The notes below the pieces were generated by a model. The model was given only the letters and a program-made list of their open reading frames with translations. It searched no databases and was not told where the DNA came from. A stretch of DNA of 64,000 nucleotides, taken from an uncultured Pelagimonas sp. Lineage in GTDB: Bacteria; Pseudomonadota; Alphaproteobacteria; Rhodobacterales; Rhodobacteraceae. Where the stretch lies: NCBI GenBank assembly GCA_947497905.1, contig CANMIH010000006.1:146467-210466 (forward strand), in the 5' to 3' direction. Position 1 is the stretch's first letter, and every line of letters begins with the position of its first letter. The position numbers were made by a program, and so were the translations under genes. Shown in pieces: positions 26,163 through 35,620 of this stretch.

Positions 26163-26915
26163 ATGACTGGCTTTGTGGCGCGTCATTCTCCGAAGTTCTT
26201 TTTAGCTGCTGCCCTACTGGGGGGCGGTGCGGCGGTCTTTGCTGTGCCTGAGTATTTGGCGCGCTCAACCGAAGATGTGACGCACAGCTGTCTTGAGGTT
26301 GAGACCCGAGACACGCGGTGCTTCTTTGTGGGTGGTCCATTGGAAATGGATGGCAACGCCGTCTACATGGAGAACTTTGAACAAGCGTTCTTTCCCACCA
26401 AGCAAAAAATCGATTTTGTTGATGCTGCGGGGCAGACCTGGACGGCACCACCTCAGACGTTGACCGACGGCGCCTCGATCCCGCTTTTCCTCGCGCCCTT
26501 TGTCGGTGATCGGCAGAGCCGGGAATATGTGATCGCGGCCGCGCTTCACGACGCCTATTGCGGTGTTGGCAACACGCATCTGACCACGTGGCAAACCCGC
26601 CCATGGGAAGATGTGCATCGGATGTTTTACGAAGCGCTTTTGGTGAATGGCACCTCTCCTCAGAAAGCGAAAATCATGTTTGCGGCGGTGTATCTTGGCG
26701 GACCGCGCTGGGAAGAAACCGAGCGAAATCTTGAGGATGTGCCACAAGAAAGACTTGTGAAAGAGCTGGAATGGTGTCTGGAATGGATCAAGAGAGAAGA
26801 CCCGTCGCTTGATCGCATCGTGACCTGGATGACCGAGCGTGAGGCGGCGCTGACATCGGGAGATCACGTTGCACCAGACTACATCCAAAACCTCGTCAGC
26901 CAAGACGGTATGTGA
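26163..26915 (+). CDS. DUF1353-domain protein with N-terminal export signal
   Basis: A 250-aa protein. An export signal or membrane anchor lies at residues 10-30 (FFLAAALLGGGAAVFAVPEYLA). The DUF1353 core is TLTDGASIPLFLAPFVGDRQSREYVIAAALHDAYCG, with the conserved TDGASIP and an HD pair (ALHDAYC). DUF1353 is common in phage and bacterial accessory genes and has no settled function. The ATG at 26163 is chosen over an upstream TTG at 26145. Overlaps the next gene by 47 bases in a different frame. Confidence 0.75.
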   Translation: MTGFVARHSPKFFLAAALLGGGAAVFAVPEYLARSTEDVTHSCLEVETRDTRCFFVGGPLEMDGNAVYMENFEQAFFPTKQKIDFVDAAGQTWTAPPQTLTDGASIPLFLAPFVGDRQSREYVIAAALHDAYCGVGNTHLTTWQTRPWEDVHRMFYEALLVNGTSPQKAKIMFAAVYLGGPRWEETERNLEDVPQERLVKELEWCLEWIKREDPSLDRIVTWMTEREAALTSGDHVAPDYIQNLVSQDGM

Positions 26916-28449
26916 CGGGGCGGTCGAGACCGCAGATGCGTTGATCGCAGCGCGGGCCTCAGACATCTCCGAGTGGACGGCGCAGATTTTCGACTTTGCG
27001 GAGCCGGCGTGGCGCGAGTACCGCTCGGCGGCGTGGTACGTTGAACGGCTGCGTGCTGAGGGCTTTGAGGTGGAAGAGGGCAGCGCAGGTATGCCCACCG
27101 CCTTTTGTGCCCGGTGGTCAAACGGGGATGGCCCGGTCATTGGGATGTATTCCGAATATGATGCGGTGCCGGGCAATTGTCAGGCAGCTCGGCCCGAACG
27201 CGCGCCGCGCGATGGTCTGGGCTATGTGGCGGCGGGGCACACCGATCCGCATTCCGCCCTCGGTATGGGGTCCTTGACCGGTCTGCTAGCCACCAAGGCC
27301 GCCATGGAGAAACACAACATCCCCGGCGGGTTGCAACTGACTGGGGAGCCCGCGGAAAAGGTGCGCGGATCAAAGCCCTTACATGCGGCGGCTGGGTATT
27401 ATGACGGCTTGGCGGCCATGTTGTCGTTCCACCCGTTTTATATGCTTCCGCTGTGCAATACCGTGCGTTGGGATACTCATTGCGGCGCGGCCTATTCCTT
27501 TGTGTACCGGTTTATCTGTGACACGCCCGAGACCTGGGGCGCGAAAGATGGTGCTCCGATCCCGCAGTCGCACAGTGACATCCGCGCGCCGGGGGCCAAT
27601 GACGCCTTGATGCTGATGTATCAAAATGCGCGGGCCTTGCGGGATTCCATGTTGCCCCATCGCGGAGGCTGGTCGCTCTCGGAGAGTATCCTGGCCACCG
27701 GGCAGGCCACGGCGGATAACCTGCCTGCTTTGCGTGCCGACATTCAATACATGATGCGGGTGCCCGATCTAACGATGGCCGAGCAGCTGACCGCGCAATT
27801 GGATCGCGTGGCTGAGGCGGCGGCGCAGCTGGCGGGCTGTCGGGTCGAAAAACACTGGGTGTGCAAATCGCGGCCGGGTCTGGCCAATCACGCCTTGGCG
27901 CAGGTGACCTATGATGCCTTGCAAGAGGTCGGGGCGCCTGAATGGACCGAAGAGGCGCTGGAGCTTGCGCGTGAGGTTCAGCGGGCCTGTGGTCAGGACC
28001 CCGATGCCCAACCGCTGATCCCGGAATGTGATCAGCTGATTTCTCCGCAAGAGGCGGAAGAGATCCTGCGCCGCGATCTGCCCCCTTCGCAACGCAATAG
28101 CACTTCGGATGACTATACCGACATGAGCTGGCACGCGCCCTGTTCGCGACTGTACATTGCACGGCCTGCGCTGCGCGGGGGGCCTTACCCGTCCTGGGCT
28201 ATGAATGCACTGGGCGGCATGCCACCTCTGATTGATCCAACTGTTTTGACTGCTGGTCGGGTTCTAAGCCGCACGGCCTTGCGCCTGCTGACAGATCCCG
28301 AGGCGCGCGACGCCGCATGGACCGAGTTTGAGGCGCGAAAAGCAGAGGCAGACATCCCACCTTTGGCAGATTACCCGGCCCCGATTGACCTGCCATGGCC
28401 TGAATATGTTGAGACCGTCCGTGGTCGGCACTGGCATATTCCGGGGTGA
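26869..28449 (+). CDS. M20-like amidohydrolase with altered metal-binding residues
   Basis: About 526 aa, cytosolic. The overall fold signals belong to the M20/AbgB peptidase group: MYSEYDAVPGNCQ, GHTDPHSALGMGSLTG, GEPAEKVRGSKPLHAAAGYYDGL, and a dimerisation domain. However, the usual G-H-x-C-G-H metal motif reads GHTDPH, and the Glu-Glu pair that supplies a catalytic base and a metal ligand reads Glu-Lys (AEK). The start is uncertain: the longest frame uses TTG at 26869, overlapping the upstream gene; a TTG at 26941 is another choice. Substrate unknown. Followed by a small hairpin and nrdR. Confidence 0.78.
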   Translation: MHQTTSKTSSAKTVCDGAVETADALIAARASDISEWTAQIFDFAEPAWREYRSAAWYVERLRAEGFEVEEGSAGMPTAFCARWSNGDGPVIGMYSEYDAVPGNCQAARPERAPRDGLGYVAAGHTDPHSALGMGSLTGLLATKAAMEKHNIPGGLQLTGEPAEKVRGSKPLHAAAGYYDGLAAMLSFHPFYMLPLCNTVRWDTHCGAAYSFVYRFICDTPETWGAKDGAPIPQSHSDIRAPGANDALMLMYQNARALRDSMLPHRGGWSLSESILATGQATADNLPALRADIQYMMRVPDLTMAEQLTAQLDRVAEAAAQLAGCRVEKHWVCKSRPGLANHALAQVTYDALQEVGAPEWTEEALELAREVQRACGQDPDAQPLIPECDQLISPQEAEEILRRDLPPSQRNSTSDDYTDMSWHAPCSRLYIARPALRGGPYPSWAMNALGGMPPLIDPTVLTAGRVLSRTALRLLTDPEARDAAWTEFEARKAEADIPPLADYPAPIDLPWPEYVETVRGRHWHIPG

Positions 28450-28536
28450 ACTCAAGGCGCCGTGACCCATGATGTTGCGGCGTCATTTCCCCTCTACCCA
28501 AATTATGGAGGCTCCCCTATAGTGGCTGTGGATAAG

Positions 28537-28554
28537 TGGGGCATGGCCCCATTT
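28537..28554 (+). terminator. Possible terminator between the amidohydrolase gene and nrdR
   Basis: TGGGGC / GCCCCA stem with ATG loop followed by TTT. It lies 40 bases before the nrdR start, so it could also belong to the nrdR leader. Confidence 0.4.
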
Positions 28555-28593
28555 CAGGGCTGACATAGAGACAAAGAATGAGGGGGAGGGCCG

Positions 28594-29061
28594 ATGCGCT
28601 GCCCGTTTTGTGGGAATATTGATACCCAAGTTAAAGATTCGCGTCCGGCAGAAGATCACGTTTCGATCCGTCGGCGTCGGTTCTGTCCGTCCTGTGGCGG
28701 TCGCTTTACCACTTATGAGCGTGTTCAGCTTCGCGATCTTGTTGTGATCAAGACCAATGGTCGCCGTGAGGATTTTGACCGTGACAAGCTTGAACGCTCG
28801 ATCCGCATTGCCATGCAGAAACGCCCGATCGAACCGGATCGTGTGGATCAGATGATTTCGGGCATTGTGCGTCGTCTCGAGAGCATGGGTGAGACGGATA
28901 TTCCGTCGAAGATGATCGGCGAGATTGTCATGGAAACCTTGGCGCGGATCGATACCGTGGCCTATGTGCGCTTTGCCAGCGTCTATAAGAATTTCCAGGC
29001 GGCTGATGATTTTGATAAGTTCGTCAGCGAGTTGCGACCTGAGGGGCCGCAAGAAACGTGA
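28594..29061 (+). CDS. nrdR: Transcriptional repressor NrdR
   Basis: A 155-aa repressor of ribonucleotide reductase genes. The zinc ribbon uses C3, C6, C31 and C34 (MRCPFCG and [11 protein letters not shown]), followed by an ATP-cone domain ([23 protein letters not shown] and a C-terminal [11 protein letters not shown]). GAGGGGGAGGG precedes the ATG. Stop overlaps the ribD GTG (GTGA). No NrdR-box pair is seen at the gene itself. Confidence 0.97.
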   Translation: MRCPFCGNIDTQVKDSRPAEDHVSIRRRRFCPSCGGRFTTYERVQLRDLVVIKTNGRREDFDRDKLERSIRIAMQKRPIEPDRVDQMISGIVRRLESMGETDIPSKMIGEIVMETLARIDTVAYVRFASVYKNFQAADDFDKFVSELRPEGPQET

Positions 29062-30161
29062 CCGTAGACGATACACGTCACATGACCCATGCCTTGGGCT
29101 TGGGTCGTCGTGGGATGGGCAATTGCTGGCCCAACCCTGCGGTGGGCTGCGTTCTTGTCAAAGATGGTGTTGTAGTTGGCCGAGGCTGGACCCAACCGGG
29201 CGGGCGGCCGCATGCCGAAGTTGTGGCCCTGACGCAGGCCGGAGAAGCGGCGCGTGGCGCAACGGCCTATGTGACGCTTGAACCCTGCTCCCATTATGGA
29301 AAGACACCGCCTTGTGCCGAGGCATTGGTCAAAGCCGGTGTCGCGCGTGTTGTGGCCGCAGTGTCAGACAGCGATCCGCGCGTGTCAGGGCAGGGCTTTG
29401 ATATTCTGCGCGCTGCAGGCATCGAGGTGACAACCGGGGTTATGGCCGAAGAGGCGCTGCGCGATCATGCGGGCTTTTTCCTTAAGGTTGAGCAGGGGCG
29501 TCCCTGGGTGACGTTAAAACTGGCACTGAGTCTGGATGGGCGCATTGCTACGGCCACTGGTGAAAGTAAGTGGATCACCGGCCCCGGCGCGCGCCGTAAG
29601 GTGCACGGATTGCGGGCCACACATGATGCGGTGATGGTCGGTGCCGGGACGGCGCGGGCAGATGATCCTGCGCTTACGGTGCGTGGGTTTGGAGAGGTGC
29701 CTCAGCCTGTGCGGGTTGTGGTGTCGCGCATGTTGGATGTGCCTTTGTTGAGCCAGTTGGCGCAGACCGCCAAAGACGTGCCGGTGTGGATCTGTCATGG
29801 CAGCTCTGCCAGACCGGAATTGATCGATGCCTGGCAAAGTATCGGCGCGCGGCTGTTCTCATGTCAGTTGACGAATGGTCGCCTTGATCCGACATCCGTC
29901 ATGCAGGCTCTGGGGAACGCGGGATTGACCCGTGTGTTTTGTGAAGGGGGAGGTCAGCTGGCCTCCTCCTTGCTCGCAGCTGACCTTGTTGACGAGCTGC
30001 ATGTCTTTCATGCAGGCGTGGCATTGGGGGCCGAAGGTCATCCGGGGCTTGGGGCTTTGGGTGTGGAACGACTCAGTGAAGCGCCTCGATTTACGCTTGT
30101 GGATGTCACGGTGGAAGATGGGGATATTCACCATATTTGGCGTCGCAGCGCTGAGGCCTGA
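29058..30161 (+). CDS. ribD: Bifunctional riboflavin biosynthesis deaminase/reductase RibD
   Basis: Performs the second and third steps of riboflavin synthesis, deaminating the pyrimidine and reducing the ribose side chain (367 aa). The deaminase half has the zinc site HAEVVAL and [15 protein letters not shown]; the reductase half starts near residue 150 ([25 protein letters not shown]) and contains [16 protein letters not shown] and [16 protein letters not shown] start coupled to nrdR; an ATG ten codons in is a possible alternative. The partner ribE lies 4.8 kb away beyond a capsule gene group on the other strand. Confidence 0.95.
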   Translation: MTVDDTRHMTHALGLGRRGMGNCWPNPAVGCVLVKDGVVVGRGWTQPGGRPHAEVVALTQAGEAARGATAYVTLEPCSHYGKTPPCAEALVKAGVARVVAAVSDSDPRVSGQGFDILRAAGIEVTTGVMAEEALRDHAGFFLKVEQGRPWVTLKLALSLDGRIATATGESKWITGPGARRKVHGLRATHDAVMVGAGTARADDPALTVRGFGEVPQPVRVVVSRMLDVPLLSQLAQTAKDVPVWICHGSSARPELIDAWQSIGARLFSCQLTNGRLDPTSVMQALGNAGLTRVFCEGGGQLASSLLAADLVDELHVFHAGVALGAEGHPGLGALGVERLSEAPRFTLVDVTVEDGDIHHIWRRSAEA

Positions 30162-30287
30162 AAAGGCGTTTTCCTGAAACAGGTTAGAATTCCATTTCGG
30201 GGTTTCCCTTAGGGAAATCTTTGCCTGTGGATAACTTGAAAAAGTTAACGCTCACGGCGAGATATCCGCGAGAGTGTAAACAAAAGA
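30162..30287. other. Intergenic region between convergent ribD and kpsC
   Basis: Contains a short TTTCCC/GGGAAA hairpin followed by TCTTT (30203-30222), a possible ribD terminator, and an imperfect dyad around GATATC (30252-30275). No gene is seen. Confidence 0.4.
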
Positions 30288-32330
30288 TTAACGTCGCCAG
30301 AGATGTGCGTAACTTGCCAACAAACCCTGCAGTTTTGACAGGCTGCGATTGAAGGGGCCGGGCCGGGGAATGGCGTCGTTGATCAGTCTGTCCACGATCA
30401 CTTCAACCGGGCAGGCCAACCCGGTTACAGGATCAAAATAGCGCGGATAGTCGATTAATGTGGCATGGGCCAGCGCTGCTAGGGTCGGGCGTGGTCCACC
30501 AAGACGGCGCGCGGGGACCTGTCCCAAATCGCGGGTAAGACCCCAACCGGCGTAGAAAGGGGCGCCCAACGTGGTCACGCGGCACCCGCGCAGCAAGGCT
30601 TCGAACCCTGTCAAAGACGTCAGGGTCCAGATTTCATCCACATTATTTAGAATAGATCCGATGTTTCCCGAGGTTAGCGTCACGTCGGCCCAGCGGTCTG
30701 GAGTGTCGACGTGCCCGTTGCGCAGGCCTGCAACGACATCCGGGTGGGGTTTCCAAATCACCACCGATGTGGGGTTTGCCTCTCGGGCCAGACGCAACAG
30801 TTCGGCATTGGTGCGCACCTCGCCACAGCCTTTCAAGATCGAGGCGTCATCTTCAACCTGACCGGGAACAAGAATACGGTGACCGGGGGGAAGTGTGGGT
30901 AACTCTCCGGATAGGTTGTATTTCGACAAGCTGTTCTGGTTTAGGCTTGAGATCAACTTCTCCGCACGTTCGATTTGTCCGTCTGACAATGCGGTCGAAT
31001 TGTGGATAAGCTGTTCCAGGTGTGACGGCGCGGTTGGGTCGTAATAGATGCCAACCTCATCAAGCGCCAGAGACAGCGGCGGGATCAGCTCGGCACCTAA
31101 CCCACGCGAACGCAGAAAGCCGTCTTCGACGCGGGCTACATTTGCCTCGGTTGCTTTGCTGGACCAGACCATCCGGCGCGCCTTGGTCCGGTCTGCGATC
31201 TGTTGGGCTTTTTCAGAGTCATCTTCATAGACCACTGATCGCACAGAGCCGAAGACCTGCTGCAATGGGCGTCGCTTCCACAGGCGCATGCCAGAGGCGA
31301 CCCAACCCTGGTGGTCCTCACGCCAGGCCCGACTTTGGGCCTCAAGGGCCGCAAGGTGGTCTTCTAACGTGCTAAGACGATCATGATACGGGTCGTACCA
31401 ATGCGGAAACAGCATCATGGCAGCGCAAAACAGTTGGGCGCGGGTCAATTTGCGATTGCGATGGGGAAAGACGTCTTCGTCTTCGGTCAGCCCCCAGCCT
31501 GCATAGAACGGACCCCCAAAGACGCGGGGCTTATGCCCCGCTAGAATGGCTTCGAACCCCATTTGCGACGAGACCGTATACACCGCCGTCGCCCCTTCCA
31601 GAAGCTGCCAGGGTGAAACAGGCGCATCGCAGATTTCGATGTTCTCTGAGGTGTCCTCGTCCCGGAAGTGCCCACCGCGAAACCCGGCGCTGGTTTCCGG
31701 ATGGGTTTTAATAACAAAGCGGGCTCCGGGGTGTTCTTCCCGCGCGACAAACAGCATCTCAAGGAACCGGCTGCGGTCGGCGCGGCTGGCTTTGACCGAG
31801 GCGTCGCCTTCGGTTTGATCGATGATTAGGACATAGCCGGGCTTTGGCAGCGCAAGATCCAGCCGCGTGGCGCTGTATTTGCTCAGATGGCTGGCCTGCA
31901 TTCGTGTGATCGCAGAGCGCGCCCTTGCGAGCAAGGCTCCGTCGTCCAAAGGGTTTGTGCGCAGCAGGGTTTCCAGATCAGACCGGGTGCTGGGGTCGAA
32001 ATGAATGCCACCATGGTCGATCATCAACCCAAGGGGAGGATCACCGCTGCGGCCGGGATGGAGCGAGCGCAAAAACGCATCTTCGACCCGCACCATTTTG
32101 GCATTGGTGTGTGTCGCCACTTTCTCGCCGCGGTGAGAGGTGGGGGATTGCCCCCAGATGCCAACAAAATCACCGTCCTTGGGTTTGCCCAGTGCGATTT
32201 GATAGCCCGACAGGTCAAGAATACGACGGATGCGTGGGTTGGTGAGAAAGCCGCCGTTGTACACATAAAGACGCCGAGGAGAAGACCCCTCGGCGTTCAC
32301 AACGGTATCTGGTGCGCGTGGCACCGGCAT
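30288..32330 (-). CDS. kpsC: Capsule polysaccharide biosynthesis protein KpsC
   Basis: Beta-Kdo glycosyltransferase that builds the poly-Kdo linker of ABC-exported capsules on the lipid anchor, acting with KpsS at the inner membrane. The 680-aa protein holds two related glycosyltransferase units: each half repeats VEDGFLRS-type, ...GGIHFDPS / VGIYYDPT, LSKYN, K(T/P)HP and YAGWGLT motifs. The ATG at 32330 shares one base with the stop of the upstream exporter gene (TGATG), which fits coupling; the frame is open to 32405 but that would overlap the neighbour by 76 bases. Last gene of kpsS-exporter-kpsC. Confidence 0.92.
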   Translation of the reverse strand: MPVPRAPDTVVNAEGSSPRRLYVYNGGFLTNPRIRRILDLSGYQIALGKPKDGDFVGIWGQSPTSHRGEKVATHTNAKMVRVEDAFLRSLHPGRSGDPPLGLMIDHGGIHFDPSTRSDLETLLRTNPLDDGALLARARSAITRMQASHLSKYSATRLDLALPKPGYVLIIDQTEGDASVKASRADRSRFLEMLFVAREEHPGARFVIKTHPETSAGFRGGHFRDEDTSENIEICDAPVSPWQLLEGATAVYTVSSQMGFEAILAGHKPRVFGGPFYAGWGLTEDEDVFPHRNRKLTRAQLFCAAMMLFPHWYDPYHDRLSTLEDHLAALEAQSRAWREDHQGWVASGMRLWKRRPLQQVFGSVRSVVYEDDSEKAQQIADRTKARRMVWSSKATEANVARVEDGFLRSRGLGAELIPPLSLALDEVGIYYDPTAPSHLEQLIHNSTALSDGQIERAEKLISSLNQNSLSKYNLSGELPTLPPGHRILVPGQVEDDASILKGCGEVRTNAELLRLAREANPTSVVIWKPHPDVVAGLRNGHVDTPDRWADVTLTSGNIGSILNNVDEIWTLTSLTGFEALLRGCRVTTLGAPFYAGWGLTRDLGQVPARRLGGPRPTLAALAHATLIDYPRYFDPVTGLACPVEVIVDRLINDAIPRPGPFNRSLSKLQGLLASYAHLWRR

Positions 32331-33466
32331 CAGCCGCCGAATGTGGTCGTGGCCGAGCTGACTGCGGTCAACGATCCGGTCAGGGCCGAAATGGTTTTGT
32401 TCCACTGGGTGAACGGCGCTTCGGTCACATAAAGGGTGTCCTGATCGCGGATTACAAAGTCACGCGCCATGAACAGACCATTGGGCTGAGTCAGATCCAG
32501 CACATAGATCAGACGCTGAGCGCCGATCAGGTCGGTGCGACCCAGAACTTGGTTCGCGATTTCGGCCGGTTCGTTGCGGAAGACAAAAACGCCGGTCGGG
32601 TCGGCGCTTGTCGAGACAAGACCGCCAACGGTGGCGATGGCTTCAACCGCGCTAATGCTCTGGCTCTCGAACGGTACGCGGGCTTGGGTGCCGGTTGCAC
32701 CAAGCGAGGTGAAGGCACGGGTGTCTTCTTCGACCAAAATACGGTCACCGCCGCGCAGGGCGATGTCGAACTCGGGGTTGCGATAGAGATCCTGGAACCA
32801 GATCTTACCCGACTTGTCGCCACGCAGTACGGTCACCTGAGCAATCTCGGGCTCGATGGTTACTCCACCGGCACGCGCCAGCATGGACGACAGGGTGCGG
32901 GTTGGACGTTCGATGGCATAGACGCCTTGGCCCCCAACCGAGCCAACGAGGCTCACAGTCGAGCCATCCCCAGCGACGCGGCGCACCTGAACCTGCGGGT
33001 CCGGGGTCTGATCGTCGAGTTTGTCGGTGACGATTTTCCGTACGCGTTCTGGCGTGTTGCCAGCGGCGCGGATGCGGCCTGCGTAAGGAATGAAGATAAA
33101 TCCGTTGCCGTCGACCTGAACCTCTTCAAGGATCGCTGGTCCTGCGGCATCGGCGCCGCCCAACAGCGGGTCGTCGACGTTTTCCCAGACCGAAATGCCC
33201 AAAGTGTCACCGGGGCGGATGGTGTCCGATCCAACGACGCCCGCATTGATGAAGGATTCGCTAAACCCTAGCGCAGGCACCACAGCGGTGGCGCGGGTCA
33301 CACGGTTGTTGACGGAAACGATGAACGCGTCGCCCTGTTGCTGGACGGATCCGGCAAAGATTTCGCGTTTATTCGGGCCAACCCGGGGCAGGCCACAGGA
33401 TGCCAAAACGGACACCACGGCCAAAAGCGCGATCGAACGCGCCCATCGAGATGGGGTGTTTTTCAC
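32330..33466 (-). CDS. Polysaccharide export lipoprotein (Wza/KpsD type)
   Basis: Outer-membrane auxiliary export protein, 378 aa. A lipoprotein signal ends VLASCG with the acylated Cys at residue 24. The poly-export domain (IRPGDTLGISVWEN...VQVDGNGFIFIPYAGRIRAAGNTPERV) is followed by SLBB-like repeats (VSLVGSVGGQGVYAIE). The C-terminus ends in a region resembling the amphipathic helix of OM channel formers. It would form the outer channel for the capsule polymer. It is translationally joined to kpsC. Confidence 0.92.
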   Translation of the reverse strand: MKNTPSRWARSIALLAVVSVLASCGLPRVGPNKREIFAGSVQQQGDAFIVSVNNRVTRATAVVPALGFSESFINAGVVGSDTIRPGDTLGISVWENVDDPLLGGADAAGPAILEEVQVDGNGFIFIPYAGRIRAAGNTPERVRKIVTDKLDDQTPDPQVQVRRVAGDGSTVSLVGSVGGQGVYAIERPTRTLSSMLARAGGVTIEPEIAQVTVLRGDKSGKIWFQDLYRNPEFDIALRGGDRILVEEDTRAFTSLGATGTQARVPFESQSISAVEAIATVGGLVSTSADPTGVFVFRNEPAEIANQVLGRTDLIGAQRLIYVLDLTQPNGLFMARDFVIRDQDTLYVTEAPFTQWNKTISALTGSLTAVSSATTTFGG

Positions 33467-33561
33467 TGCTCGGTCTCCTCGACCTGATTATTATTTGCCT
33501 CAGTTTTTTGGATAACGTACCGGCTTTTCGCGAAAAACGCCAGTACTAGGGGTTGTGTGGA

Positions 33562-34854
33562 CTAGCGCACAACCCGCAACTGTTGCCTCGGAGCCGCGGT
33601 GCCGCGCACCAGCGCGTCATAGGGGTCATCGGGCGAAAGCATCAAATCAACCACCTGTCGCAGCAGTTGGCGGCGGCCACGGGAGGAGTAAAATCCGCCC
33701 GCCACCTGCGAGGTTTCAAGCAGATAACGGCGGTATTCTTTATAGGCGCGATTGTCCGGGCGCGACGGGGTGGCAAAAAACTGGCTCAGTGGTTGGGTCG
33801 AGACAAATTCCGGCTTGGCATAGACCGCATCGCCGAACACCTTGAGCGGGATACCCCGCCACAGCACCTGTTGCGCCGCTGTCGAATTGACGGTGACAGC
33901 GGTGCGCGCATCATTGAGAAGCTGGGCCAATTTGCCACCGCGCACATAGTGAACACGGTCGGCCACTTTGTACTTTCTGGCGAGGTCTTTCACGGCGGCG
34001 CGCATGTTCACGCGACCATCTTCAAGCGGGTGGGCTTTGAAAACGAGGTGATGATGTCCCGGGGCGCCCCCGGCAAAGCCCTGAATGACCATTTCGAGAA
34101 ACTCGGGCATGGTCGAGAAGGGCGAATGTTTCTGGAAGCTCGAGTCATGTTCCAGTTGCAACAGAGCCAGATGATAGGGGAAACCACCGCGCCGGATGCG
34201 CAGGGTGGAAATCACCCGGTCGGCCCAAGTCACGGGCATCAAGAGCAGGCGTTTAAGATACAAAAGAAACTCTTGCACAACGGTCAGCGAGCGATGCGGA
34301 CGGAAGTTTTTGTAGCCGCCATTACGGAACATCACAAACCAATGGTACAGCGCGCCATAAAAGATGTGCTGACGCATGTCGCCCCAGGCCGCAGGCGGCA
34401 TGGGTGTTTCCATGTCTGATTGTTCCAGCGCCTTTTGCATCTGGCTCACGCTCATTTTCATCAGGCGCGAATGACCGTTGCTGCCGCCGCGTTCATAGGT
34501 CACCCAATAGGGGCGCATGTAGCCCTCTTCAAAGACGTGCACCTGCAACCCGCGTGCCTTGGCGATCTCGATCGCTCTGGCGTGGATCGGGCGTACATCC
34601 CCATAAAGCACGATATCGGTGACCTGCTTTTCGTCGACGAGGTCGCAAAACGTGTCGGGCCAGTCGCTGCTTGAGCCCTGAAACGGAATGTAGGATGCAG
34701 GATGAAACCAGAAGGCCCGGTCTCCGGCATTAAATCCAACGCGCCATACCTCGGCCCCCGCCTTGCGCAGCATACTGCCAAGACGATGGAAGAAAGGTCC
34801 ATGCGGTCCCTGAAGGAACAGGAAGACCCGTTTCTGACCGGTTGCGTTGCTCAT
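33562..34854 (-). CDS. kpsS: Capsule polysaccharide biosynthesis protein KpsS
   Basis: Kdo transferase of 430 aa that starts the poly-Kdo linker on lysophosphatidylglycerol. Recognised from the N-terminal VFLFLQGPHGPFFHRLGSML motif, VHVFEEGYMRPYWVTYE and the C-terminal HHLVFKAHPLEDGR, VNSTAAQQVLWRGIPLKVFGDAVY. The ATG at 34854 is used because upstream codons back to 34932 lack a start with ribosome site and do not match the family. The first gene of the minus-strand capsule group; kpsM/kpsT/kpsE are not in the window. Confidence 0.92.
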   Translation of the reverse strand: MSNATGQKRVFLFLQGPHGPFFHRLGSMLRKAGAEVWRVGFNAGDRAFWFHPASYIPFQGSSSDWPDTFCDLVDEKQVTDIVLYGDVRPIHARAIEIAKARGLQVHVFEEGYMRPYWVTYERGGSNGHSRLMKMSVSQMQKALEQSDMETPMPPAAWGDMRQHIFYGALYHWFVMFRNGGYKNFRPHRSLTVVQEFLLYLKRLLLMPVTWADRVISTLRIRRGGFPYHLALLQLEHDSSFQKHSPFSTMPEFLEMVIQGFAGGAPGHHHLVFKAHPLEDGRVNMRAAVKDLARKYKVADRVHYVRGGKLAQLLNDARTAVTVNSTAAQQVLWRGIPLKVFGDAVYAKPEFVSTQPLSQFFATPSRPDNRAYKEYRRYLLETSQVAGGFYSSRGRRQLLRQVVDLMLSPDDPYDALVRGTAAPRQQLRVVR

Positions 34855-34952
34855 GATGCCGTCATATGTCCTTGCCTTAAAGATGAGATTAACCGTCGAT
34901 ACCGGCGAAATTAAGGCTTTATGACGCCGCATTTGCGGGGAAAGGACGCGAG

Positions 34953-35564
34953 ATGTTTACCGGGATTGTGACTGATTTGGGGGAAATCCGCGAATTGGAT
35001 CAGCGTGGCGACCTGCGCGCGCGCATTGGAACCTCGTATGACACGGCGGGTATCGACATTGGAGCGTCGATCGCCTGCAATGGCTGCTGCCTGACTGTGA
35101 TTGCCCTGGGCGACGACTGGTTCGACGTCGAAATCAGCGCCGAGAGTGTGTCGAAAACCAACATTGGCGCGGACAGCGGCAACTCGGGTTGGGTTGTTGG
35201 CCGCCGGATCAATCTCGAACGTGCGCTAAAGGTCGGCGACGAGTTGGGTGGCCATATTGTGTCGGGGCATGTGGACGGTGTGGCGAAGATCATCGAGATT
35301 CGCGACGAGGGCGACAGTACCCGGATAACCTTTCAGGCTCCGGCCGAGTTTGCCCGCTTTATCGCGCCTAAAGGGTCGGTTGCGCTGAACGGCACCTCAT
35401 TGACTGTAAACGAGGTCGAGGGCGACACCTTTGGTATCAACCTGATCCCGCACACCAAACAGGTGACAACCTGGGGGCAGGTGGCCGAGGGCGATTTGAT
35501 CAACCTCGAGATTGATACTTTGGCGCGCTATGTGGCACGACTGAACGAATTTCCGGCGTCTTAA
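34953..35564 (+). CDS. ribE: Riboflavin synthase alpha subunit
   Basis: Final step of riboflavin synthesis: dismutation of two lumazine molecules (203 aa). Two lumazine-binding repeats are visible, each with GASIACNGCCLTV / GSVALNGTSLTV and VNRINLE/GDLINLE type segments; N-terminus MFTGIV is diagnostic. No FMN riboswitch was identified in the 98-bp upstream gap. Ends in a strong terminator. Probably once contiguous with ribD. Confidence 0.95.
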   Translation: MFTGIVTDLGEIRELDQRGDLRARIGTSYDTAGIDIGASIACNGCCLTVIALGDDWFDVEISAESVSKTNIGADSGNSGWVVGRRINLERALKVGDELGGHIVSGHVDGVAKIIEIRDEGDSTRITFQAPAEFARFIAPKGSVALNGTSLTVNEVEGDTFGINLIPHTKQVTTWGQVAEGDLINLEIDTLARYVARLNEFPAS

Positions 35565-35587
35565 GTCGAGCAATCGCATGTGTTGTG

Positions 35588-35620
35588 ACCCGCGCCTTGT
35601 CCCAAGGCGCGGGTTTTATT
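35588..35620. terminator. Strong terminator between ribE and soxT
   Basis: Perfect 12-bp stem ACCCGCGCCTTG / CAAGGCGCGGGT with a 3-base loop, then TTTATT. It lies between the converging ribE and soxT ends. Confidence 0.88.

Noticed and set aside
32312-33271. A 319-codon plus-strand frame opposite the polysaccharide export gene
   Set aside because: Antisense shadow of a well-supported lipoprotein gene.
34855-34952. Possible FMN riboswitch upstream of ribE
   Set aside because: The short gap does not show the conserved six-stem pattern or AGGATA-type core of the FMN element.
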